Assembly (NCBI RefSeq): GCF_000420045.1
Contig: NZ_ATUE01000006.1
Location: forward strand, 248,001 to 312,000
Length of the DNA: 64,000 nucleotides
Reading direction: 5' to 3'
DNA from: Perlucidibaca piscinae DSM 21586
GTDB taxonomy: Bacteria > Pseudomonadota > Gammaproteobacteria > Pseudomonadales > Moraxellaceae
Position numbers and translations under genes: made by a program. A model generated the notes under the pieces. The model did not search any database. It was not told where the DNA came from and worked only from the letters and a program-made list of their open reading frames with translations. Of the stretch, positions 27,617-33,624 are shown piece after piece. Positions within the stretch are counted from its first letter, which is position 1, and each line of letters begins with the position of its first letter.

Positions 27617-27682
27617 ATGTCTGGACATGCTTTGGTACGGGCAAAGGAAGTTCGTGATGACGGCAGCATTGTCGATATCGTG
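27617..27682 (+). pseudogene. Remnant of a TumE-like toxin gene (N-terminus only)
   Basis: About 22 codons (MSGHALVRAKEVRDDGSIVD then IV) resemble the N-terminus of TumE-type (DUF6516) toxins, which contain a similar strand with a DDG motif and are normally encoded just before the antitoxin. The rest of the toxin is missing: the frame runs on through PGRAN into the antitoxin start. This looks like an internal deletion that removed the toxin but kept its promoter and start. The match is from memory of the family and is tentative. Confidence 0.45.
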
Positions 27683-27697
27683 CCTGGGAGAGCGAAC

Positions 27698-28045
27698 ATG
27701 AAAGCGATCATTGATCTGGCGCCACGCAGCAGCGTATTTGCCACGGCAGCCGCGCAACTGGCGGCAGGCGGCGAGAGCGATTTTCGACTGCATTTCGAGT
27801 CGGCACGAGCCCTGTTCTCTGAACTCACCCCGGCGCGCATCGAGTTGCTGGATACCCTGCGTCGTCAGGGGGCGTGCAGCGTTTATGCTCTGGCCAAGGC
27901 CGCAGGCCGAAACTACTCCAATGTGCATGGCGACATTGCCGCACTGGAGAACCTGGGGCTGGTAGCCCGCGACGCGAGCGAGAACGTGACCGTGCCGTTC
28001 GAGTCCGTTGAAATCCGTTTGTGTCTTGCGGACGCAGTCGCCTGA
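27698..28045 (+). CDS. TumA-like antitoxin / HTH transcriptional regulator
   Basis: A 115-residue protein; ATG 27698 is preceded by GGGAG. The C-terminal two thirds is a winged-helix unit (TPARIELLDTLRRQGACSVY, YALAKAAGRNYSNVHGDIAA, LENLGLVARDASENVTVPFE) like that of TumA-type antitoxins and of HVO_A0114-type regulators. An upstream in-frame ATG (27608 or 27617) would fuse it to the toxin remnant. The complete toxin is absent, so this is probably an orphan antitoxin or repressor. Confidence 0.65.
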   Translation: MKAIIDLAPRSSVFATAAAQLAAGGESDFRLHFESARALFSELTPARIELLDTLRRQGACSVYALAKAAGRNYSNVHGDIAALENLGLVARDASENVTVPFESVEIRLCLADAVA

Positions 28046-28059
28046 ACCGTTGCCTGACT

Positions 28060-28079
28060 ACCTGCCCAATCGGGCAGGT
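28060..28079 (+). terminator. Hairpin after the TumA-like gene
   Basis: ACCTGCCC and GGGCAGGT form a perfect 8-bp stem with loop AATC, 14 bases after the stop. No T tract follows, so termination is only possible. Confidence 0.4.
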
Positions 28080-28218
28080 GACACGCCTTGATCCGCTCGC
28101 GTTCAATGCCGGCAGGTGCACTTGCTGCGGTGTTTGCTGTCGCAGCCGTGCTTGGTCACACACATTTCCTTGAGCCGGTGGCTGCACGCGTCGTGCGGTA
28201 GCCTGCCCGGATGGCAGG

Positions 28219-29211
28219 TCAGCGCCGGTCCAGCGGACTGATCACGCCACGCCCGCCCTGGTTCAACACATGGGTGTAGATCATGGTGGTGGACACATCG
28301 GAATGCCCCAGCAGCTCCTGCACCGTGCGAATGTCGTAGCCACCCATGAGCAGGTGCGTGGCAAAGCTGTGACGGAGGGTATGCGTGGTGGCAGGCTTGA
28401 CGATGTCGGCGGCCTGCACGGCTCGCTTGATTGCACGCTGCACGGCCTGCTCGAAGATGTGATGCCGCCGTCGCACGCCGGTGACCGGATCCAGCGAGAG
28501 GTGGTCTGCCGGAAAGCACCAGAACCAGCTCCAGCTGGTTGCCGCGCCGGGGTACTTGCGAGCCAGTGCATCCGGCAGGGAGACACCCGGTTCAGCGCGC
28601 GCCCGGTCGCTGTCATGGCACTGGCGAGCGGATTTCAGCTGTGTCTGCAGGTCCGTGATCAGACTGGCAGGCAGCATGGTCACGCGATCCTTGCCGCCCT
28701 TGCCGGCACGTATCGTGATTTCATGCTGCTGAAAGTCGATGTCCTTGATGCGCAGCTGGCAGCACTCCATGAGCCGCATACCGGTGCCGTAGATCAAGCG
28801 GGCCATGAGGCCGGTGACACCGCTCATGCAGGCCAGCAATGCACTGACTTCATGGTGAGACAGCACGACCGGTCGACGCTCGCGGGGTTTGGCGCGGGTG
28901 ATCTTGTCGAGCCAGGGCAGGGTCAGTCCGAGCACTTCCTTGTACAGAAAGAGCAGTGCGGCCAATGCCTGGTTCTGGGTGCTGGCAGACACCTCGCGGT
29001 CGGTGGCCAGCCATGACAGGAACGCTTCGATGTCGGGGCCGTTCATGTCTGCCGGGTGTCGTTTGCCGTGGAAGAGAATGTAGCGCTTGATCCAGTGCGT
29101 GTAGGCCTGCTCGGTGCGTCTGCTGAGGTGTCTGGCGCGAATGCGGCGTCTGACCTGTTCCAGCAAGGGCAGGGCGGTGCTGCGGTGATTGTCCGGTGCC
29201 GTTGTCGACAT
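28219..29211 (-). CDS. intI: Integron integrase IntI (tyrosine recombinase)
   Basis: A 330-residue site-specific recombinase that integrates and excises gene cassettes by attI x attC and attC x attC recombination. Catalytic residues are R146 (GTGMRLME), K174 region (AGKGGKDR), H277 and R280 (HTLRHSF), H303 (LLGHSD) and nucleophile Y312 (IYTHV). The extra integron-specific segment between about residues 209 and 250 (SLPDALARKYPGAATSW and WCFPADHLS) separates it from ordinary Xer/phage integrases; that helix recognises extrahelical bases in folded attC. It is transcribed away from the cassettes, the classic arrangement. The gene appears intact. Confidence 0.95.
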   Translation of the reverse strand: MSTTAPDNHRSTALPLLEQVRRRIRARHLSRRTEQAYTHWIKRYILFHGKRHPADMNGPDIEAFLSWLATDREVSASTQNQALAALLFLYKEVLGLTLPWLDKITRAKPRERRPVVLSHHEVSALLACMSGVTGLMARLIYGTGMRLMECCQLRIKDIDFQQHEITIRAGKGGKDRVTMLPASLITDLQTQLKSARQCHDSDRARAEPGVSLPDALARKYPGAATSWSWFWCFPADHLSLDPVTGVRRRHHIFEQAVQRAIKRAVQAADIVKPATTHTLRHSFATHLLMGGYDIRTVQELLGHSDVSTTMIYTHVLNQGGRGVISPLDRR

Positions 29212-29316
29212 GATGCACGCCTCTTGCCTGCGGAATCATGTCATTAACGCTAGACACGGTACCGGCATATCGCCAGTCGTGCAGCTTATGCAGCAGGCTG
29301 TCGGGAGGTCAGGCAG

Positions 29317-29335
29317 CTGTCACGCGGGATGACAG
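29317..29335. promoter_or_regulatory. Inverted repeat upstream of intI, possible operator
   Basis: CTGTC (29317-29321) and GACAG (29331-29335) form an inverted repeat about 105 bases upstream of the intI start. It resembles half-sites of the gammaproteobacterial LexA box (CTGT, 8 bases, ACAG), but the inner spacing is 11 rather than 8 bases, so SOS control cannot be claimed. Confidence 0.25.
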
Positions 29336-29406
29336 AAAAGCTGCGATAGTTGACGGACAGGGCTGCGGTGACGGGTTTTTCAAGGCGTTGATTCAAGGGG
29401 TTTTTC

Positions 29407-29479
29407 ATGGCCGCCAACGGTGTTACGCAGCAATTCAGATTACTTACACCGCACCACTGCGGTCGAATTTAAGTTGGGT
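29407..29479 (+). other. attI primary recombination site
   Basis: The right end is a perfect core site GTTGGGT (29473-29479; consensus GTTRRRY), where cassette 1 joins after the G. Upstream, ATGG (29407) and TGTTACGCAGCA (29421-29432) closely resemble the integrase-binding region of the class 1 attI site. The reverse complement of the core, ACCCAAC, recurs in the attC of cassette 1. The left boundary is approximate. Confidence 0.7.
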
Positions 29480-29488
29480 GTAACAGAC

Positions 29489-29764
29489 ATGAGGAGTCGC
29501 ACTTCTGCACTGCTTCTCGCAATCATTGGCTGGAGCTATGGCGCTGGGCTCCTGCTTATTGCATATCGGGGGCTAGGTCTTGACGGTCAGCCAGCCAGTC
29601 CAGTGTGGAGCGGGGTAGGCACATTTCTAGCGGTCGGCTTCATCGCGTCACTTGTTGCGGCAGTTGCAATGAGCCTGCAGGGTCTTTGGCAGAGGGCGCA
29701 CGTCGTAGAAAACCTTCTTGCATTGCTGCTAGTGTTGCCGGCTGCAGTTCTTGCATTCCTGTAA
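29489..29764 (+). CDS. Cassette 1: small three-helix membrane protein, unknown function
   Basis: A 91-residue hydrophobic protein with predicted membrane helices at about 7-26, 42-62 and 74-91 and almost no soluble part. ATG 29489 lies only 10 bases after the cassette boundary core; no strong ribosome-binding site is seen, so translation may depend on the GGGTG of the core region. An earlier frame start inside attI is less likely. I do not recognise the family. Small membrane proteins are frequent integron cargo. Confidence 0.65.
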   Translation: MRSRTSALLLAIIGWSYGAGLLLIAYRGLGLDGQPASPVWSGVGTFLAVGFIASLVAAVAMSLQGLWQRAHVVENLLALLLVLPAAVLAFL

Positions 29765-29797
29765 TTGGTTTGCTGAGCGGAGGCATCAAAATGTACC

Positions 29798-29861
29798 ACC
29801 CAACCAACGCTTCAATCCGACGTGGCGCTTCGCGCCACGCGGCTTAAGCTAGGCGTTATGC
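29798..29861 (+). repeat. attC site of cassette 1
   Basis: R'' ACCCAAC (29798-29804) and R' GTTATGC (29855-29861) frame a 64-base site. L'' and L' arms (GCTTCAATCCG against CGGCTTAAGC) pair around a GTGGCGC TTC GCGCCAC stem. ACCCAAC is the exact complement of the attI-side core of the same cassette, the expected relation in a cassette that was once circular. Confidence 0.88.
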
Positions 29862-29885
29862 GCCTATGGCTGCGCGAGGTGCTCC

Positions 29886-30617
29886 GTGAGTGAGTCAAAG
29901 AAGAAAGGAGTGCTAGCCGATCATCATCGGCAAGGGAAGCGACTAATCCCGCCTCTCATGAGGATCGCAAATATTGCAGAAACTTCGTTCCGTGACTCAA
30001 AAATTCCAGAACTAGTGTGGATGTCAGCAATATTTAACAGGGCTACGGACAAGAGTGCAGTTGATGGAATCGTAGAGTTCCTAATAGCGTGCCAGGAAGG
30101 GATTTCTGAAGATGGCGCACCGCACCTTTCCTTTCTAAGCAATTTTTCTCGGCTTTCGGGTGCCCAGAGGCAGAAAATACTGGACTGCGAAAAGTGTCAG
30201 GAGAGAATTCCATTCCTTCAGCAGCATCTTTGGCATCACAACGTACTTTTCGAAGCATACCCGCTGGCATTCATATTTCCGGATCGCCCAGAGTATGACC
30301 ATCAATCTGCAATTGAACGCCTAAAGCTAGATGTAGATTCTTTGCTTAATAGGTACTCAAGCCACGCTACTAAAGTACAAACGACAGCCGTTGTTGCCAT
30401 GATGGCAACTGGGAAAATGTTTATACACGAGAGAATCGATCTGCCAGACCCGAATGCCATTTTCACCAGCCCCGACTCAGATGAAGCAAAGAGGGTGGCG
30501 TCGTTCGTTAGGGCCACACTAAATGCCGGGAGTGATTTATTGGAGGAGCAGGCCGTATCAGAGCGATGGATTTCCGAGTTCTGGGCTAAATGCTTTGTAC
30601 TGGAAGGGTGTAAGTGA
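29886..30617 (+). CDS. Cassette 2, gene A: unknown soluble protein
   Basis: A 243-residue protein with GTG start and a GAGGT ribosome-binding site. It is mostly helical, with a basic N-terminus (SKKKGV), and motifs I can describe but not assign: KRLIPPLMRIANIAETSFRD, PELVWMSAIFNRATDKSAVD and a CEKC pair near residue 100. No membrane segment or signal peptide is clear. The stop TGA (30615-30617) directly abuts the ATG of gene B, so the two are surely cotranslated. Base composition is more AT-rich than the host. Confidence 0.85.
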   Translation: MSESKKKGVLADHHRQGKRLIPPLMRIANIAETSFRDSKIPELVWMSAIFNRATDKSAVDGIVEFLIACQEGISEDGAPHLSFLSNFSRLSGAQRQKILDCEKCQERIPFLQQHLWHHNVLFEAYPLAFIFPDRPEYDHQSAIERLKLDVDSLLNRYSSHATKVQTTAVVAMMATGKMFIHERIDLPDPNAIFTSPDSDEAKRVASFVRATLNAGSDLLEEQAVSERWISEFWAKCFVLEGCK

Positions 30618-31436
30618 ATGAGCGATCACATGGATGAGCTGAGGGCTCTCGTTCAGGACTATGAAGCGTACTTGCAGTCGTCGTTTCGGGAGCTTTGGCA
30701 GAAGGTTCCTATAGACCCTTCCAACCTAGAGGCATATTCGGTAATCGGTGGGCTACTCTCTCGCCAGGTAACACTATCCATCCAATTGGCAAGATCTCCC
30801 GCAGCATGGAATGGGCATGCCGCCTCGCTATTTCTTCGTGCACAGACTGATCTGCATATAACGCTTGCATGGATTCTAGGAGACCTGGTCGATCGTGCAA
30901 GGAAATATGTATTGCATGGGCTTGGAGAGGAGAAGCTCATAATTGAACAATACAAGAAAGAAATTGAAGAAATGCCAGATTGCGATCTTCGTTCGCAGAT
31001 GGAGCAATTGGTTGAAGTAAAAACGGCGTGGGTAAGCTCGCAGCGCCATGAGTGGATGGTGGAAGTAAATCTTGGTCATTGGGCGCACCTAGATACGAGG
31101 TCAATGGCTATTGAGGCTGACTGTGAGGGTCTTTATAAATTCGCCTACAAGCCGTTTAGTCAGTCAGCGCATAGTATGTGGCCTCATGTGTCCATATATA
31201 ACTGCAGGCAGTGCGAGAGTCCTCTGCATCGTTATCACCTAATTCCAGAACTAATAGATCTTCACGGTGATCCGGACTATTTGTACCGGTCATGCAAATA
31301 TGTTGACCGGAGCTATGAGTCCATCGTAAAGAGGTTTGGCATCGCTTTGCCTGTGCCAATGCCACTTCAGTGGTGGAGTGACTACTTTTCTGATGATGAA
31401 CTGCCTTCGGAACAGGAGCCTAACGCAGGCGCATAA
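30618..31436 (+). CDS. Cassette 2, gene B: DUF5677-like protein
   Basis: A 272-residue protein. The central segment (HAASLFLRAQTDLHITLAWI, then LGDLVDRARKYVLHGLGEEK) resembles the helical core of DUF5677 proteins, in which a charged Arg/Asp pattern follows a conserved alanine-rich helix; function unknown. Two cysteines (CRQC near 197) and many aromatic residues follow. The stop codon TAA lies inside the attC R'' core. Forms a two-gene unit with gene A within one cassette, which suggests a linked function, for example defence or toxin-antitoxin, but this is inference. Confidence 0.8.
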   Translation: MSDHMDELRALVQDYEAYLQSSFRELWQKVPIDPSNLEAYSVIGGLLSRQVTLSIQLARSPAAWNGHAASLFLRAQTDLHITLAWILGDLVDRARKYVLHGLGEEKLIIEQYKKEIEEMPDCDLRSQMEQLVEVKTAWVSSQRHEWMVEVNLGHWAHLDTRSMAIEADCEGLYKFAYKPFSQSAHSMWPHVSIYNCRQCESPLHRYHLIPELIDLHGDPDYLYRSCKYVDRSYESIVKRFGIALPVPMPLQWWSDYFSDDELPSEQEPNAGA

Positions 31437-31494
31437 CCATTCGCTGCAGGCGCGACGGCCCGGACGGGTCGCGGCCTGAGCTCAAACGTTAGGG
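31431..31494 (+). repeat. attC site of cassette 2
   Basis: R'' GCATAAC (31431-31437) is the exact complement of GTTATGC that starts cassette 2. R' is GTTAGGG (31488-31494). Inner arms TTCGCTGCAGG and GGCCTGAGCTCAA pair around a GACGGCCCGGACGGGTC loop stem. Length 64 bases. Confidence 0.9.
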
Positions 31495-31506
31495 CAAGTT
31501 AAAGTC

Positions 31507-32283
31507 ATGTACGAAAATAGATTTATTGCATTTATAGATTTACTTGGATTCGGAAGTCTTGTTGAGAAAAGCGCAACAGATAACGACCTACCGGGGAAAA
31601 TATTCTCGGCACTATCCTCGCTTCAACCAAAAACCATAGAAGAAGAGGCTTATGCCTCGATAAATCATGAACTATGCCCACCCGAGGAACTAGAAAATGT
31701 TCGCGCCCTTCTCAAGAGAATGACGCAGAACATGAAAGCCTTGCACCCCGTAACAATCACATACTTTTCTGATAGCTTGGTTATTTCAGCATTATCTGAT
31801 GATGTGATTTCATCACAAATGATTCTTGATCTTTTAGCAAAGCTCAGCATTAAGTTGTGGTCAGAGCATTCACTTCTGCTCCGAGGAGGCATAACAGAGG
31901 GAAAACTAATACATCAGGAAGGCGGCCCACTTTTTGGCCCAGCCATGAATCGTGCTTATTATTTAGAATCAAAACTAGCAATAAACCCAAGAATACTTAT
32001 TGATAATGAGTGCATTACAAAATACAGAAGCGTTGAAACATTCCAACTATTTGAGTCGTTCTTTGAGTTTGATGGCGAATTTAACTATGCATCACTAGGA
32101 ACCGCATATCGTCATATCTTAAACGATAGCTCTTTAGTATTAGCTGGAGAAGAGGTTCTTTGGAAGTTCCGAAAAACGCTTGCAGAAACAACCGGAAAGC
32201 TATCAGAAATAAGAGAACATTTCGAAGATGAAAGAGTTAAGGATAAATATACTTGGCTTATAGAAGAAGTATCTAGAAGATAA
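31507..32283 (+). CDS. Cassette 3: class III nucleotidyl-cyclase-like protein (Pycsar PycC-like)
   Basis: A 258-residue soluble protein. Seen: FIDLLGF with D11, TYFSDSLVIS with D89, LLRGGITEGKLIH with R126, and GGPLFGPAMNRAYYLES (140-155). This order matches class III adenylate/guanylate cyclases, where two metal-binding aspartates precede a GxxVNxAxR motif. Here N148 is present but the position of the transition-state arginine is Y152, as often in the divergent pyrimidine cyclases (PycC) of Pycsar anti-phage systems. An Ile/Lys/Glu-rich, AT-rich gene, unlike its host. No adjacent effector with a cyclic-nucleotide-binding domain is visible, so an immune role is inference. Confidence 0.75.
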   Translation: MYENRFIAFIDLLGFGSLVEKSATDNDLPGKIFSALSSLQPKTIEEEAYASINHELCPPEELENVRALLKRMTQNMKALHPVTITYFSDSLVISALSDDVISSQMILDLLAKLSIKLWSEHSLLLRGGITEGKLIHQEGGPLFGPAMNRAYYLESKLAINPRILIDNECITKYRSVETFQLFESFFEFDGEFNYASLGTAYRHILNDSSLVLAGEEVLWKFRKTLAETTGKLSEIREHFEDERVKDKYTWLIEEVSRR

Positions 32284-32298
32284 AGTGAGATAAATCAG

Positions 32299-32356
32299 CT
32301 CTAATAAGTCCTTCAAGCGGACACCGTACCGGTGCCGCTTAAGTCCAACGTTAGGC
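32299..32356 (+). repeat. attC site of cassette 3
   Basis: R' GTTAGGC (32350-32356) is a perfect core. R'' is CTCTAAT (32299-32305), nearly complementary to the leading core of cassette 3 (GTTAGGG) when a G-T pair is allowed. Arms AAGTCCTTCAAGCGG and CCGCTTAAGTCCAAC pair around CACCGTACCGGTG. Length 58 bases. Confidence 0.85.
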
Positions 32357-32374
32357 CTTAAAGAGGTGCGGTCA

Positions 32375-32887
32375 GTGGGCATGACGCCGGAACAGTTCCT
32401 AGAGTCTTTCGTCGAGTGGAACCTCGCTGATTGCTGTGAACAACCCGGCGATATCCGGCGCGGATTTAACGCTGCGGTATCAGCGTCTCAGCTGGCAGAC
32501 CACTATTTTTTCTTCGCAAAGCGCCACAAACCCGAACTCGTGGCCCCTTTCCAAAACCTCGGGCAGTTTGTAGAGCACATATGCCAAGAGACGTCTGGAG
32601 CGTTTAAAGATATTCGCAGCGTATCCAACGTTTATAAGCATCTATACACAGATAAAGGCGAGCTCTCGCAGTATTCGTCAGTGAATTCATGCGGCGCTAT
32701 TGAATGTCTGAGGCTGGAGACAGACGAACCCATTAGGGCGTTGGAAGAAGACTACGTTTCCGGTGACGAGCAGGAAGGCCGGATGCGTGTAATCGTGAGG
32801 AGAAAAGACGGCTCTAACTTCGAGCTCCTTCCAGCGCTGGAGGCCGTCGTGGCTTATTTCAGAGAGCTGGTCTATGCCCAGGTATAA
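32375..32887 (+). CDS. Cassette 4: unknown soluble protein
   Basis: A 170-residue protein. GTG 32375 is chosen because AAGAGG lies 8 bases upstream; GTG 32366 and ATG 32381 are alternatives. It looks helical at the start (RGFNAAVSASQLADHYFFFA) and has IRSVSNVYKHLYTDKGELSQ in the middle, an arrangement of Arg, Asn and Lys-His vaguely like HEPN nucleases, which I cannot confirm, followed by a beta-rich end (RMRVIVRRKDGSNFELLPAL). The stop TAA lies inside the attC R'' core. Family unknown. Confidence 0.75.
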   Translation: MGMTPEQFLESFVEWNLADCCEQPGDIRRGFNAAVSASQLADHYFFFAKRHKPELVAPFQNLGQFVEHICQETSGAFKDIRSVSNVYKHLYTDKGELSQYSSVNSCGAIECLRLETDEPIRALEEDYVSGDEQEGRMRVIVRRKDGSNFELLPALEAVVAYFRELVYAQV

Positions 32888-32959
32888 TCAGAGCTTCCAG
32901 CCGACGTGCTTGCCTCCGCTTAGCTTTTGCGGGGCCGCAGGTGAAGGCTGGCGTTAGGT
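32882..32959 (+). repeat. attC site of cassette 4
   Basis: R' GTTAGGT (32953-32959) fits GTTRRRY exactly. R'' is GTATAAT (32882-32888), a weak match to the complement of the leading core. Inner arms CCAGCC and GGCTGG pair, with a central CTCCGC/GCGGGG stem. Length 78 bases, longer than the other attC sites here. Confidence 0.78.
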
Positions 32960-33002
32960 GCCATGATAGAAGCACCAATGGTTGCCCCTGCAGGAGACCA
33001 AC

Positions 33003-33470
33003 ATGGTTATTGACATCGAGAGACTCAAGCATGACCTGCGGTACTGGACGCTGCTTCTCGGTACTCTGCAGATCATTGTCGGCTGCGTCGTCGGGCTCAT
33101 CCCGCCCTCTGCCGTGAGCTGGTTTCGCGGGATTGTCATGGCGCACATCGAGTTCACGGCCAATGGCGTCCTGATGGTCGTGCTGGGTTTGCTGGTTCGT
33201 GACCTGGCGCTCAAGGCCTCCGCGTTGAAGGTGTGGTTCGCAACGCTCCAGATCGGCACGTGGACGAACGGTACAGCGGGTGTCATCGCAGCGTTCTCCG
33301 GGACTACCTCAACACTCATGACGACCCTTAACGAGAAGTTTCCCCCACCACACGGAACGGACAGCGTGCTCGTGACCAGCACGCTTCAGCTTTGCGGCGT
33401 CACCATCCTGATTGCGCTCGGGCTGACCCTCTATGGTCTGTACCAGTCTCGGCATACTTCCGCGTCGTAA
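33003..33470 (+). CDS. Cassette 5: four-helix membrane protein, styrene-oxide isomerase/hydroxylaminobenzene mutase-like
   Basis: A 155-residue integral membrane protein; ATG 33003 follows CAGGAGACC. Four hydrophobic helices lie at about 15-34, 47-65, 78-99 and 125-146. Motif IVMAHIEFTANGVLMVVLGL (45-64) with H48 and N54, and TLQIGTWTNGTAGVIAAFSG (81-100) with N89, follow the spacing of heme-ligand His, Asn and second Asn in StyC/HabA enzymes; the tyrosine expected four residues after the second Asn is a glycine (G93). The family call is inference. Unlike cassettes 2 and 3, this gene has host-like GC content. Confidence 0.65.
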   Translation: MVIDIERLKHDLRYWTLLLGTLQIIVGCVVGLIPPSAVSWFRGIVMAHIEFTANGVLMVVLGLLVRDLALKASALKVWFATLQIGTWTNGTAGVIAAFSGTTSTLMTTLNEKFPPPHGTDSVLVTSTLQLCGVTILIALGLTLYGLYQSRHTSAS

Positions 33471-33520
33471 CGCAGCGCCCGGTCGCCAGTAGAGAAGTAA
33501 CCCGACCGGGAGCGTTGCCG
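33465..33520 (+). repeat. Degenerate attC site of cassette 5 (end of array)
   Basis: TCGTAAC (33465-33471) shares 5 of 7 bases with the complement of the cassette 5 leading core, and overlaps the stop codon as in cassettes 2 and 4. Arms GCGCCCGGTCG and CGACCGGGAGCG pair strongly. The right core GTTGCCG fits GTTRRRY poorly, so the site may be inactive and mark the fixed end of the array. Confidence 0.45.
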
Positions 33521-33624
33521 AGCCTGCGTCGTGGTGCCATGCTCATAGGGCAGCCTCGCGTCATGTCCCGGCTGTGTCTGCTGCTGTCAGCGTGTCTCCG
33601 CACCATCCCGAGCCGGAGGTTGCC

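Larger units (their letters stand above)
28219..33520. mobile_element. Integron platform with five inferred gene cassettes
   Basis: The platform comprises intI, an attI-like site, and cassettes with boundaries at 29474, 29856, 31489, 32351 and 32954, the last ending near 33514. All cassette genes point away from attI on the plus strand. Four attC sites are well supported and the fifth is degenerate. No resistance gene, sul1 or qacE segment is seen, so this is not a clinical class 1 integron. Cassettes 2 and 3 are clearly more AT-rich than the flanking genes. Confidence 0.88.

Noticed and set aside
29317..29335. LexA box upstream of intI
   Set aside because: The spacing between CTGT and ACAG is 11 instead of 8 bases; I kept it only as a possible operator, not as an SOS site.
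29350..29378. Strong cassette promoter Pc (TTGACG followed by a -10 box)
   Set aside because: TTGACG is present at 29350 but the sequence 17 bases downstream (GGGTTT) does not resemble TATAAT.
33465..33520. Rho-independent terminator at the end of the array
   Set aside because: The stem is long but has a wide loop and no T tract, and its left arm overlaps a stop codon and an attC-like core, so a degenerate attC fits better.
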